From Nitrososphaerota archaeon (GTDB lineage Archaea > Thermoproteota > Nitrososphaeria > Nitrososphaerales > Nitrosopumilaceae), in contig JAANXC010000062.1 in assembly GCA_018263495.1 (NCBI GenBank), positions 5,002 to 25,531 of the forward strand: a DNA stretch of 20,530 bases, in the 5' to 3' direction. The position numbers and the translations under genes were made by a program. Below, piece after piece: positions 4,493 through 13,360 of this stretch (its first letter is position 1; every line of letters begins with the position of its first letter). The notes beneath the pieces were generated by a model that saw nothing but the letters and a program-made list of their open reading frames with translations, ran no database searches and had not been told where the DNA came from.

Positions 4493-5966
4493 ATCCTGCA
4501 TTAATTGCTGGTGTAGCAAATTCCGTAAATTGTATAATAGGTTCTGGAAAGACACCTATAGTTACCATAAATATTATTGAAAATGCCATTATAGCTATAA
4601 TTGATTTTGGTTCTTTGATTCTCTTTTCTTTTTCACCCTCAAAGTACATCTTACGAATTATCCAACCATAGTAAGCCAAAGACAGCGCGCTATTTAGAAC
4701 ACCTGCGACAGCAAGCCAAGGACCCCACCATACTACTGTGCCAGCATCAATTGCAGCACCAAACAACATTAACTTACTCCAAAATCCACTAAGTGGTGGA
4801 ACGCCTGCTAGCGCTAGCAAGGAAATTACTAATCCTAAAGATGTTATAGGCATACGCCTTGCAAGACCTTTTAGTTTGTCAACATGTGTAATCGCTAATG
4901 CAGTTACAATTCCCGCAACTGCAATGAATGCTGCACCTTTCATTACAGCATGGTTTAGTATGTGGAACATAGATCCTTGAAGACCAATAGTAGAAAATGG
5001 TGCAATGGACAAACCAATCAAGATGTATCCTGCATGTCCAATGCTGGAATAAGCTAACATTCGAGCCAGATTTTTTTGCATTATGGCTGCAATGTTACCA
5101 ACTGTCATTGTCATTACAGCAATAATACCTAAAGCAAGTGTCCAGTCAAGACTTAGTGCAACTGTACCCATTACTATAACTCTCAAAGCAGCAGCAAAGC
5201 CAGCTTTTTTAGTACCAGCAGCAAGTAGTGTTGCAATTGTAGGTGGTGCTCCTTCGTATGTATCTGGCAGCCACATATGGAATGGAACTAGACCCATCTT
5301 GAAGCCGAATCCAGCGATAAACATACCAACAGCTAAAAGTCCAATTGGAATCAAATTCGCATCAAGAACCATAAAGCCCTGAATTACTTCGCCTATGTTT
5401 GTAGAACCAGTAATACCATAAGCAAGAGATATACCATAAATTATAATTGCAGACGAAAGCGCACCAAACAAAAAGTACTTTATCGCAGCTTCGTTAGATA
5501 TTGGATCCTTTTTCAAAAATCCTACCAGTATGTATGTTGGAATGCTCATGAGTTCCCAAGCAACAAAAAGCATTACCAGATCTGTAGCGTATGCTACAAG
5601 AACCATTCCTATGGCAGAAAGTAGAATCAGTGAAAAATAGACAGATGGATTAGCCTTGTTTTTCATATAACTGAATGAACCAACTGTAGTGAATATTGCC
5701 ACAATTAGCATGGCAATTGCAAATAATGCACCAAATGCATCGTCAACCAGTACGTCCTGTGAAAAAATTGCGGCAGGTGCCACATGATCAAGCGCAAGCT
5801 GATATAGAACATAACCGATTGAGGCGAATAAAGCAATGACAGTTGCTATACCATAAGACATCATAGATGGTCTTTCTTTCAGTGCAATACTGACCACCGG
5901 TAAAGCAACACCCACACTGCCCAGAATTACAAGAATTATTATCGGAGTTGATGTTAGATCAATCAT
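4482..5966 (-). CDS. nuoN: Complex I subunit N (antiporter-like membrane subunit)
   Basis: This 494-residue, roughly 14-helix membrane protein is one of the three antiporter-like, proton-pumping subunits of complex I. Conserved charges of the pump family are present: E138 in VAWELMSIPTYILVGF, K164 in EAAIKYFLFGA, K223 in FKMGLVPFHMWLPD (222-235), and K253/K254 after PPTIATLLAAGT. It is the last gene of the nuoABCDHIJKMLN operon. Its Shine-Dalgarno sequence contains the TGA stop of nuoL, which suggests translational coupling. The call of N rather than L or M rests on gene order, length and the EAAIKYFLFGA motif. The 3' end overlaps the convergent polyprenyl synthase gene by 11 bp. Confidence 0.93.
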   Translation of the reverse strand: MIDLTSTPIIILVILGSVGVALPVVSIALKERPSMMSYGIATVIALFASIGYVLYQLALDHVAPAAIFSQDVLVDDAFGALFAIAMLIVAIFTTVGSFSYMKNKANPSVYFSLILLSAIGMVLVAYATDLVMLFVAWELMSIPTYILVGFLKKDPISNEAAIKYFLFGALSSAIIIYGISLAYGITGSTNIGEVIQGFMVLDANLIPIGLLAVGMFIAGFGFKMGLVPFHMWLPDTYEGAPPTIATLLAAGTKKAGFAAALRVIVMGTVALSLDWTLALGIIAVMTMTVGNIAAIMQKNLARMLAYSSIGHAGYILIGLSIAPFSTIGLQGSMFHILNHAVMKGAAFIAVAGIVTALAITHVDKLKGLARRMPITSLGLVISLLALAGVPPLSGFWSKLMLFGAAIDAGTVVWWGPWLAVAGVLNSALSLAYYGWIIRKMYFEGEKEKRIKEPKSIIAIMAFSIIFMVTIGVFPEPIIQFTEFATPAINAGFMP

Positions 5967-5971
5967 CTCAT

Positions 5972-5978
5972 ATCACCT
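5972..5978 (-). promoter_or_regulatory. Shine-Dalgarno of nuoN containing the nuoL stop codon
   Basis: The minus strand reads AGGTGAT, a 7-nt complement to the archaeal 16S 3' end, 5 nt before the nuoN ATG. The TGA inside it (5975-5973) is the nuoL stop codon. A ribosome ending nuoL would sit on the nuoN initiation site. Confidence 0.7.
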
Positions 5979-8048
5979 AATTAACAATATCAGAACTACA
6001 AACAGAAGTCCTGCTCCAAATACGTAAAGATATGATTGTGGTACACCAGTCTGGGTTCCTTGTACAACTTTAGCTCCAAATCTGACTGAACGTTCTAATC
6101 CAATGTTCATGCCAGTGTCAATTGCAGTTTTCTCAAAGTATCTCCATATAGCTCTGCAAGCCCATAAAGGCGCAATAACGAAGCTCCAGTAGATCATTGC
6201 GTTAAGATACCATCTGTTTAGGATAACTTTGTGCAAAGCATAAAAGAAAATATTTGAATTGATAAACTTGGCAGGATCTACCCAGCGACCAATATAGAAG
6301 ATGTATCCCAGACCAAATCCAACTGCAAAAGCTATCAACGACGCACCAAGGGCAATCGGGTTAAGACCTGACAAGAATCCTAACGTTTCAGAATGTTCTA
6401 CATCTATGTGTGGTGTATGGATACCAAATGATTCATCAAGATATTCAGTAAAGAGATGGTGTATTCCTTCTTCAGCTGACAATCCGATTATTCCTATTCC
6501 AATCGTTAATACTGCAAGAATTCCATATGGAATCCACATTGACTTTGGTGCTTCATGTATGTGGTGACCGTCTTTTTCCATCTTTTCAACATGTTTGCTT
6601 TCTTTACCAAAGAATACCATACCCATCATTCTTGTGGTATAGAATGCTGTGATGACAGCAGTCAAAACAGCTATGATGAAAATTGGTAATGCCCACTCAT
6701 TTCCCGATTCGTAGACAGCAGCAAAAATTGCATCTTTACTCCAGAATCCTGTGGTGATAAATGGAGCTCCCATCAGTGCAAGACCTGCAGCCCACATGAA
6801 CGCGTATGTCTTCCGCATCTTTTTTCGCAAACCACCCATATCTGTCATAAACCGTGAACCAACAACGTGCAATAACGAGCCGGCAGCCATGAATAGTGAA
6901 GCCTTGAACATTGCATGGGAGATCATGTGGAAGAATCCAGCGGTATATCCATCAACAAATTGCTGGGATAGTCCTGCAATTCCAAGTGCCATCATCATGT
7001 AACCAATTTGTGAGCCGGTAGAATATGCAAGAACTTTCTTAATCTCTGGATTTACCATTCCTTGAGTTGCCAGCAAAAGTGCAGTGATTGCACCAACCCA
7101 AGCTATAATCTCAAAGAATTGGTCTGCTAAAATTCCAGCAGCTCCAAGTGCAAAGAATAGTGGTCCAAGCCTAGCAACTAGGAAAACTCCCGCCTTTACC
7201 ATTGTAGCAGCATGAATAAGAGCTGAAACAGCAGTTGGGCCAGTCATAGCCTCTAAGAGCCATTCGTTAAGTGGGAATTGTGCCGACTTGCCTACTGCAC
7301 CACCAAAAAGCAGTACTGCTGCCGGTACAAGCAGACTTTCTGCAGACATATTAACTGCCCATGTTGTATCAGCAAGCAGTTCCTTAAACCCAAATGTTCC
7401 CGCAAAGGCAAAGATCATAAACATGCCAGCAAGCATCATTACATCACCAACCTTTGTCATGATGAATGCCTTCATTCCAGAGTGTGTTGGTGAATAATAT
7501 TCCATTATACCAAGTGCAGTTCTACCTTCTTTGCCTACGTGAGCCTTTGCTTTGTCACGATACCAAAAGCTGATCAAAGCATAAGATGCAAGCCCTACTC
7601 CCTCCCATCCAAAGAAGAGTTGAAGTAAATTATCAGATAATACTATGAGTTGCATTGAACCAATGAAGAACATCATCCAGAACCAGAATCGAACAATATC
7701 CTTGTCACCTTTCATGTATCCTGTACTGTAACATATGATCAGGAAGGAAATCCATCCTACTACGTTTGCCATAATTATTGAAAGGGGATCAGCCAGAACT
7801 CCAGCCTTTAATCCAATAGCAGAAATCCAATCAACCTGATCATGAATCTCATGCCCATCAAGTGCCATTGGAAGTAAGACAGCTGCTGAAATAGCACTCA
7901 TTGCAGCAAATCCAACAGCAACTCTACCAGTTGAAATTTTTGAAAACTTTCCAACTGCAGGAATAATTAGAGCTGCAATAAACGGAAGAATCCATATCAA
8001 CCAAGCATACATTGCTTCACCTTCGGTTGCAATAACTTCTGTTGCCAT
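5973..8048 (-). CDS. nuoL: Complex I subunit L (antiporter-like membrane subunit)
   Basis: This 691-residue membrane protein is the distal proton-pumping subunit. NuoL hallmarks are E149 in FFGWEGVGLASYALISFWY (145-163), K199 in IMTKVGDVMML, K254 in GAVGKSAQFPLNEWL (250-264), and PTAVSALIHAATMVKAG (271-287) with K285. A cytoplasmic His-rich stretch around EKDGHHIHEAPKS precedes the last helices, and the C-terminal helices beyond about residue 560 fit the lateral helix region that sets NuoL apart from M and N. GGAGGAT lies 5 nt upstream of the ATG. It follows nuoM by 3 bp. Confidence 0.95.
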   Translation of the reverse strand: MATEVIATEGEAMYAWLIWILPFIAALIIPAVGKFSKISTGRVAVGFAAMSAISAAVLLPMALDGHEIHDQVDWISAIGLKAGVLADPLSIIMANVVGWISFLIICYSTGYMKGDKDIVRFWFWMMFFIGSMQLIVLSDNLLQLFFGWEGVGLASYALISFWYRDKAKAHVGKEGRTALGIMEYYSPTHSGMKAFIMTKVGDVMMLAGMFMIFAFAGTFGFKELLADTTWAVNMSAESLLVPAAVLLFGGAVGKSAQFPLNEWLLEAMTGPTAVSALIHAATMVKAGVFLVARLGPLFFALGAAGILADQFFEIIAWVGAITALLLATQGMVNPEIKKVLAYSTGSQIGYMMMALGIAGLSQQFVDGYTAGFFHMISHAMFKASLFMAAGSLLHVVGSRFMTDMGGLRKKMRKTYAFMWAAGLALMGAPFITTGFWSKDAIFAAVYESGNEWALPIFIIAVLTAVITAFYTTRMMGMVFFGKESKHVEKMEKDGHHIHEAPKSMWIPYGILAVLTIGIGIIGLSAEEGIHHLFTEYLDESFGIHTPHIDVEHSETLGFLSGLNPIALGASLIAFAVGFGLGYIFYIGRWVDPAKFINSNIFFYALHKVILNRWYLNAMIYWSFVIAPLWACRAIWRYFEKTAIDTGMNIGLERSVRFGAKVVQGTQTGVPQSYLYVFGAGLLFVVLILLIR

Positions 8049-8051
8049 TTA

Positions 8052-9602
8052 CTATCCTCCCAAAACCCCCTGCATGTATGGCATGATCTTTGATAAGAAA
8101 ATATCAGGATAAATTCCAAGTACGATTGTAAATCCGGCAAGAACCATCATTGGTGAAAGCATGTACCAGCTGCCTTCTTTTACCTTGGAGAAATTTTCAG
8201 GAAGTTTTCCAAAAAATACTCTCTTTAACATCCAAAGCATGTATGACATGGTAAGAACTGTTGCTACCAATCCAAGTGCAAACATTAAGGATCTCACATC
8301 ATTTCCTTCTTCCAGTGCAGTTTCCAATACACCATAGAATAACATCCATTCTCCCATGAAGCCGCTAGTAGGTGGTACACCCATAATTGTAAGAGCGCCA
8401 ATAACTGCACAAACTGCAGTTATTGGTAACTTATTTCCAAGTCCACCAAGTTTTGAAAGGCTTCGTGTACCTACTTGGACAATCAAGATTCCAGCTGTCA
8501 TGAAGAGCAGACCTTTACCAAGTGCGTGAGAAACATACATCATTTCTGCTCCTGCTAGACCAAGGGTTGAGATGGAACCAATTCCAAACAGAAGATAGCC
8601 CATTTGGCTTATACTGGAATATGCAAAGACTCGTTTGATATCATCTTGCATTAATGCCATTGCGCCACCGTAGAACATTGTTCCTACACCCCATATGGTA
8701 AGCCAAATGGACAAGTCGGCGTATGTCTGCGGTAAAAATTCAACAATTAACCTAAAGAGTGCATATGCTCCAATCCCGATCATTGCAGGGGAAAGTAAAG
8801 CGCTGATAGGAGTTGGCGCAGACCCATGAGCATATGGCAGCCAAATATGAAATCCAAACGCTGCAAGTTTTACACCTAAACCAATTATGATTGCAGCTGC
8901 TGCAGGAACTAGAATATCAGCTGAAATATCAGCCTCATTAATGTCAGCGAAATCAAAGCTACCAACGTCAAGACCGATAGCTAATAATCCCAAGAGAAGA
9001 ATGACTGCACCAACATGTGTCCAGAAGAAGAACATGAGTGCAATCCTACGTCTTGGACGATCACCCCAGAAGCCTACCAAAAGGAATGCAGGAATTAACA
9101 TAACTTCGAAGAATATGTAAAATTCAATCAGGTTGGTTGCAAGCACTGTTCCAAGCATTCCCATTGAAAAAACTAGGAAAAGTGCATAATACACACCAGA
9201 CTGCCTGTTTACAAATTTCTCTAGAGATACTGACTCTAATGCTGTTCCATCACTTTGATAGACAGGTTTTGGTGCTTGCTCTTTGAAAAACTCATGAAAC
9301 TTGTGAAGCATGTAAGGTTTAGAGTATAACGCAAGTATCGTACACAAAACGTAGATTATTATTGCAAATGGGGCTGCTAAGCCGTCAAGTAATAATCCAA
9401 ATTCACCAAAGAGCTCAGTCCAAGGATAATGTTCTTCGTAAGTTTCATCAATAGATGCAGTGATGATAAGAATGGTGCAGTAAAGCAATAATCCAAATGT
9501 AAACCATGTTGCAGCAGTATGACCGAACTTTCTTCCAATAATATAGGCTAGAGGTGAGAGTAGAAGTGGCAGGAAGACTGCCTGAAGTAGTGCATAATCC
9601 AT
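8052..9602 (-). CDS. nuoM: Complex I subunit M (antiporter-like membrane subunit)
   Basis: This 516-residue membrane protein is the middle antiporter-like subunit. It carries E166 in FFEVMLIPAFLLVGFWG (164-180), K245 in GVKLAAFGFHIWLPYAHG (243-260), and SAPTPISALLS. A charged, hydrophilic segment of about 40 residues (about 96-136, with PKPVYQSDGT) separates two early helices. It seems long compared with bacterial NuoM and may be a lineage-specific loop. The ATG overlaps the nuoK stop in a TAATG arrangement, so the two are probably translationally coupled. Confidence 0.93.
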   Translation of the reverse strand: MDYALLQAVFLPLLLSPLAYIIGRKFGHTAATWFTFGLLLYCTILIITASIDETYEEHYPWTELFGEFGLLLDGLAAPFAIIIYVLCTILALYSKPYMLHKFHEFFKEQAPKPVYQSDGTALESVSLEKFVNRQSGVYYALFLVFSMGMLGTVLATNLIEFYIFFEVMLIPAFLLVGFWGDRPRRRIALMFFFWTHVGAVILLLGLLAIGLDVGSFDFADINEADISADILVPAAAAIIIGLGVKLAAFGFHIWLPYAHGSAPTPISALLSPAMIGIGAYALFRLIVEFLPQTYADLSIWLTIWGVGTMFYGGAMALMQDDIKRVFAYSSISQMGYLLFGIGSISTLGLAGAEMMYVSHALGKGLLFMTAGILIVQVGTRSLSKLGGLGNKLPITAVCAVIGALTIMGVPPTSGFMGEWMLFYGVLETALEEGNDVRSLMFALGLVATVLTMSYMLWMLKRVFFGKLPENFSKVKEGSWYMLSPMMVLAGFTIVLGIYPDIFLSKIMPYMQGVLGG

Positions 9603-9907
9603 TATCCCTTCAAGCTCCTAAAGTTAGCTACATCGATGTTCTTGTACATTCTGTAGGCTACAATGATAAGTGCTAGTCCAACTGCAACTTCTGCAGCTGC
9701 TATGGCAATGGAAAATAATGCAAATGTTTGTCCACCGCTGTGTGGTAAAAATCTTGCAAATGCAACTAGATTTAGGTTAGCTGCATTTATGATAATTTCA
9801 ACCGCAAATAACATTCGAATGAAATTTCGCTTTACTGATAAACCATAAATACCAATTGCCAAAAGGGCAACAGAGACAATTACAAAATCAATCAGTTCGT
9901 TGCTCAT
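9602..9907 (-). CDS. nuoK: Complex I subunit K
   Basis: From the ATG at 9907 (start of MSNELIDF) this is a 101-residue, three-helix membrane protein, the normal NuoK length. It is part of the membrane arm between NuoJ and the antiporter-like subunits. Family features include FIRMLFAVEIIINAANLNLVAF, holding the membrane Glu of helix 2, and a second Glu in AIAAAEVAVGLALI (helix 3). Both are proton-path residues in the family. The frame is open to an ATG at 9922, but that start lacks a Shine-Dalgarno sequence and would add five residues, whereas GGAG lies 6 nt before 9907. The start overlaps the end of nuoJ by 20 bp. Confidence 0.92.
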   Translation of the reverse strand: MSNELIDFVIVSVALLAIGIYGLSVKRNFIRMLFAVEIIINAANLNLVAFARFLPHSGGQTFALFSIAIAAAEVAVGLALIIVAYRMYKNIDVANFRSLKG

Positions 9908-10403
9908 CTTCCACTCCATCATGTCTTCGTGCCAAGATCATCGCACCAGTGATTGAACTTGATAATACAAGCGCCATAACAACAAGCGCAGGCCAATAAT
10001 ATGTCAGAAAGTCCTCACCAATCTCTCTATAGTCAACTGATGGTTCCTCAGTGGTGATGGAGGAAAGACCTGAATTGAATATTACAGCTCCTAATGAGAT
10101 CATTATTATCAACATAAGACCTATTCCCGCATACCTTCGTTTTGGATCCTCTTTCTTCTGAAAGATTAATTCCCTCTTTACCAGCATAATAGTAAACAAA
10201 ATCAGTACAGCAATAGAGCCAACATACACAGCAATCTGGAATAATGCTACAAACGGTGAATCTAAGAGAATGAAAAAGCCTGCAATACCTCCTAATGTTC
10301 CCATTAAAGCTATGCCGCCATAAATTAGTGAACGCATCTCAAGCGCTGCTATTGCTGAAACTATTGTTAAAACTGCAATTCCAAGGAAAAGAGTATCAAC
10401 CAT
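9888..10403 (-). CDS. nuoJ: Complex I subunit J
   Basis: From the ATG at 10403 (MVDTLFLGIAV) this is a 171-residue membrane protein with about five helices, the expected NuoJ size. It includes the family helix around FVALFQIAVYVGSIAVLILFTIM, containing the conserved Tyr/Gly pi-bulge region that links the quinone site to the pump arm. Upstream in-frame starts exist at 10421 (ATG) and 10424 (TTG) but have no Shine-Dalgarno sequence, whereas GGTG lies shortly before 10403. It overlaps the end of nuoI by 8 bp and the start of nuoK by 20 bp. Confidence 0.9.
   Translation of the reverse strand: MVDTLFLGIAVLTIVSAIAALEMRSLIYGGIALMGTLGGIAGFFILLDSPFVALFQIAVYVGSIAVLILFTIMLVKRELIFQKKEDPKRRYAGIGLMLIIMISLGAVIFNSGLSSITTEEPSVDYREIGEDFLTYYWPALVVMALVLSSSITGAMILARRHDGVEDEQRTD
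9911..9917 (-). promoter_or_regulatory. Shine-Dalgarno-like site deciding the nuoK start
   Basis: The minus strand reads GGAGTGG. Its GGAG core is 6 nt before the ATG at 9907 and supports that start over the two tandem ATGs at 9922 and 9919. Confidence 0.45.
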
Positions 10404-10893
10404 GTTTAGCACCCTTTTCATCAATCTGAATTTCTACGTCTTGGTCAACTTTTGGTTTTACTTGTAGCTGTGCAGGAGTATAGATTAGACCTTCTTTGGT
10501 AAATGAAGATAACTCGTAATCATTTGTCATGTACAAAGCATAGAAAGGACATGCATCAACACAGAGTCCACAAAATACACATTTGCCATAATCTATCTGA
10601 GGCATTATAGCTTTTTTGTTATGTTTCCATTCTTCCTCTACTTTTGGCATTGCTATTGCTTCAGCGATATCCTCGCAAGCAATAGAACAAAGCTGGCATC
10701 CTGTACATTTGTCATGAAAAAGTATGTGACGCCCTTTGTATCCAGCTATACCTACACCGCTATCAGGATCATACTGATAACCGTCTCCTACAAACTTTAG
10801 TTTCTGCTCAGGATATCTAAATGTAAAACGTTTAGTTGCAATATGTTTAACACCAGAATTAAGTGCCTTAATTATTCCAGATGCAGTTCCCAT
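10396..10893 (-). CDS. nuoI: Complex I subunit I (two [4Fe-4S] ferredoxin-type subunit)
   Basis: This 165-residue peripheral protein carries two 4Fe-4S motifs: C63-x2-C66-x2-C69-x3-C73 (CTGCQLCSIACE) and C105-x2-C108-x2-C111-x3-C115 (CVFCGLCVDACP). These would bind clusters N6a and N6b, which pass electrons to N2 in NuoB. The first motif ends C-E rather than the common C-P. With no NuoEFG encoded here, NuoI or a partner on its exposed face is the likely electron entry point, for example from a ferredoxin. That is an inference. The ATG overlaps the nuoH TAA by one base and has a strong AGGAGGT site 8 nt upstream. Confidence 0.95.
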   Translation of the reverse strand: MGTASGIIKALNSGVKHIATKRFTFRYPEQKLKFVGDGYQYDPDSGVGIAGYKGRHILFHDKCTGCQLCSIACEDIAEAIAMPKVEEEWKHNKKAIMPQIDYGKCVFCGLCVDACPFYALYMTNDYELSSFTKEGLIYTPAQLQVKPKVDQDVEIQIDEKGAKHG

Positions 10894-12203
10894 TATATTA
10901 TACCTCCTGGTCCTATGATACCACCGTACACCAAAGCTAATGCAATGAAGATGTTAACAAAAGCTAACACAATTAACTTGTACCAGCCAATTTTTAACAA
11001 CAAATCAATTCTAATACGTGGAAAAACTCCCCTTGGAAGAAGTATGAAAAAGATCACTGCAGCTGTTTTGAGAATAAACCAAATCGTTCCGTTTATCATC
11101 TCCCCTGCGAACAATGGCAGACCTGGAATATCTTTTACAACAAGAGCGTCTGGCATTATAACAATACCATCAGTGATAACTTCAGCCATTGGCTCCATTG
11201 GAAAAATCGATGGACCGTTCCACCCACCTAGGAACATTACAACAAAAAGTGCTGCAAAGGCGTAAAGCTTGAGATAAGAACCTAGCTGAACAAGACCGTA
11301 CATCATTCCAGATAATTCAGTCAGCCAACCTGCCACAATTTCACTTTCTGCTTCAGGCAGATCAAATGGAATCCTTTCAAGTTCAGCAAGTATACAGATG
11401 AAAAATACAACAGCCCCAATCGGCATGAAGACGATCCATGGGAAAAAGGATTGGCTCTCAACAATCTCAGATAAATTAAGAGTTCCCGTTAGCATTACAA
11501 TTCCCAAAAGTGAGAGAATTAATGGAATTTCAAATGAAACCATTTGGTAAAGGGCCCTAATTCCTCCAATAAACGGGAATTTGCTATTAGAAGACCATCC
11601 TGCTAAAATGGTGATTATTGGGAAAAACCCTATTACGGCAAATACAGCTAACAAGCCCAAATCAATGTCAGCTACAACCCATCCAGGTGCAACAGGTATC
11701 AGGGCAACAAATGCGCCTGCGGTTGCGGCAAACAGAACAGGGACTGCCCAGAAAAGTGGCTTGTCAGCTTTTGCTGGAATTATTATTTCCTTGGAAATTA
11801 ATTTTAAACCATCACCCATTAGTTGTAGGATACCCTCAACTTTTCCACAGTAAAATGGTCCTACCCTTAGCTGTAGTTTTGCCAACATCTTTCTTTCGAC
11901 AAATATAACCGCAGCTGCAATCAAGGCTGCAAATCCAAATCCGGGAAATGCTACAACCTTGAAAAGATCAGTTTGCATGAAATTTTTTACAAGTGGTAAT
12001 GCTCTTTCTGGGTGCGTCATGGCATCAAATACCCTAAATGGATTCCAAATTTCTCCATCAATCACGGGAAAATCTATGTAGATCAGAACTATCTGAACTA
12101 CTGGAATACCAATCAAAGTAAGTAGTACAATAATCCAAAATATATTGTCGGTAATACCTTTTACAAGATAACCAAGTCTAAACTTGGGTGCGATTACCGA
12201 CAT
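10893..12203 (-). CDS. nuoH: Complex I subunit H
   Basis: This 436-residue membrane protein forms most of the quinone chamber and joins the peripheral and membrane arms. Signatures are ERKMLAKLQLRVGP (103-116) and the acidic loop ELERIPFDLPEAESEIVAG (274-292), both near the quinone path. It is longer than bacterial NuoH (about 325) because of roughly 75 extra N-terminal residues with an added hydrophobic helix (about 20-43). The usual GPN-x-x-G after the first motif reads GPFYCG here. The ATG immediately follows the nuoD TAA. Confidence 0.95.
   Translation of the reverse strand: MSVIAPKFRLGYLVKGITDNIFWIIVLLTLIGIPVVQIVLIYIDFPVIDGEIWNPFRVFDAMTHPERALPLVKNFMQTDLFKVVAFPGFGFAALIAAAVIFVERKMLAKLQLRVGPFYCGKVEGILQLMGDGLKLISKEIIIPAKADKPLFWAVPVLFAATAGAFVALIPVAPGWVVADIDLGLLAVFAVIGFFPIITILAGWSSNSKFPFIGGIRALYQMVSFEIPLILSLLGIVMLTGTLNLSEIVESQSFFPWIVFMPIGAVVFFICILAELERIPFDLPEAESEIVAGWLTELSGMMYGLVQLGSYLKLYAFAALFVVMFLGGWNGPSIFPMEPMAEVITDGIVIMPDALVVKDIPGLPLFAGEMINGTIWFILKTAAVIFFILLPRGVFPRIRIDLLLKIGWYKLIVLAFVNIFIALALVYGGIIGPGGII
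10902..10908 (-). promoter_or_regulatory. Shine-Dalgarno of nuoI
   Basis: The minus strand reads AGGAGGT, 8 nt before the nuoI ATG and inside the 3' end of nuoH. It is the strongest ribosome-binding site in the operon. Confidence 0.65.
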
Positions 12204-13358
12204 TTACCTATCTGCCTCCACTGGCCAATAGTTTAAACTCCAGTAAACAGCTGGCATATTTCCAAGCTTTTCGCCTGTAAGTAGATGTGGCATGGCAATC
12301 AAATTTCTGAATGAAGGAACGCTGATCTTTAGTCGGTATGGTTGTGGCGTGCCACGTGAAACAATATGCATTCCAAGTGCGCCCCTCCCTGATTCAACTC
12401 TACGATAAACCTCAGTATCTTCACCCTTTGGCTTTGGTTTTAGTTTTACTCTGACAGAACCAGACTTTGGCATCTTTTTCAGTGCATTTCTAATTATTTT
12501 ACAACTCTCAAACATGTCAAGCCAAGGAATTTTAGAACGAGCATAAGAATCACCTTCTTTTAGAACACTAGTTTGAAAATCCAATTCTTCGTAAACATCA
12601 TATGGTTCCTTCTTTCTAATGTCAAAGTCCACACCGCTTGCACGCAAAACAGAACCAGTTGTGCCAAGTTTAATGGCATCTTCACGTGATAAAACACCTG
12701 TATCCTTAGTTCTTGAAATTAGAATTGGATTGTCGTAAAAAACATCAGCATATTCTTTAAGCCTTTTCTCAAAATAGTTTACTTGCCTCAAACATACATC
12801 CTCAAAGTTGGGAGGAACATCATTTCTGACTCCACCAGGAACAAAGTACGCATGGGTAACACGTGCTCCCGTCATCTTATCTAATAGGTCTATCAATAGT
12901 TCACGATCCCCAACAGGCCACATGAACATTGTAGAATGACCAAGGAAAATACCATAGATGGCAAGCCAATATTCTATATACACACATCGATTGAGTTCAG
13001 CAGCAATTACCCTAAGATATTTAGCTCGTTCTGGAACCTCTAATCCAAGTAATTCTTCAACCCCAAGACAGTATGGATATAGAATGTTGCATGAATCATG
13101 AATAACCGGTCTTTCCAGATGAGGAATGTTTGTTATATAATTTCTATATTCAGCCATCTTTTCTTCTCCCCTATGTACATAACCAGGGTCTGGATCAGTG
13201 TGAACAATATAATCACCATCAACTTTGATGATGATTCGCATGTGACCGGAACCCGGATGTTGAGGACCAACATTAAGAGTCATTATTCGATCATCAACTT
13301 TTTCTATCTGAAGACCCGGAAGAATTTCTTTATCCTTTGGATATACTTGGTTGCTCAT
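12204..13358 (-). CDS. nuoD: Complex I subunit D (49-kDa, quinone-site subunit)
   Basis: This 384-residue soluble protein is related to the hydrogenase large subunit but has lost the Ni-binding Cys pairs, as all NuoD have. It shows GPQHP (31-35), PDPGYVHRGEEKMAEYR (57-73), ELLGLEVPERAKYLRVI (around 103-119), and a C-terminal VEADR matching the family's EVDR end. Together with NuoB and NuoH it makes the quinone-reduction site. After GPQHP the sequence is GSGHMR rather than the usual STHG-x-x-R, so the quinone-site His may sit one position later. NuoC and NuoD are separate genes here, not fused as in some enterobacteria. nuoD starts 2 bp after nuoC. Confidence 0.95.
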   Translation of the reverse strand: MSNQVYPKDKEILPGLQIEKVDDRIMTLNVGPQHPGSGHMRIIIKVDGDYIVHTDPDPGYVHRGEEKMAEYRNYITNIPHLERPVIHDSCNILYPYCLGVEELLGLEVPERAKYLRVIAAELNRCVYIEYWLAIYGIFLGHSTMFMWPVGDRELLIDLLDKMTGARVTHAYFVPGGVRNDVPPNFEDVCLRQVNYFEKRLKEYADVFYDNPILISRTKDTGVLSREDAIKLGTTGSVLRASGVDFDIRKKEPYDVYEELDFQTSVLKEGDSYARSKIPWLDMFESCKIIRNALKKMPKSGSVRVKLKPKPKGEDTEVYRRVESGRGALGMHIVSRGTPQPYRLKISVPSFRNLIAMPHLLTGEKLGNMPAVYWSLNYWPVEADR

Positions 13359-13360
13359 TT

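Noticed and set aside
5083..5382. Long plus-strand open frames opposite the nuo genes (for example 5083-5382, 7278-7497, 10843-11265, 11581-11908)
   Set aside because: They lie entirely opposite strongly conserved complex I genes, show no recognisable domains, and are explained by antisense reading of membrane-protein codons.
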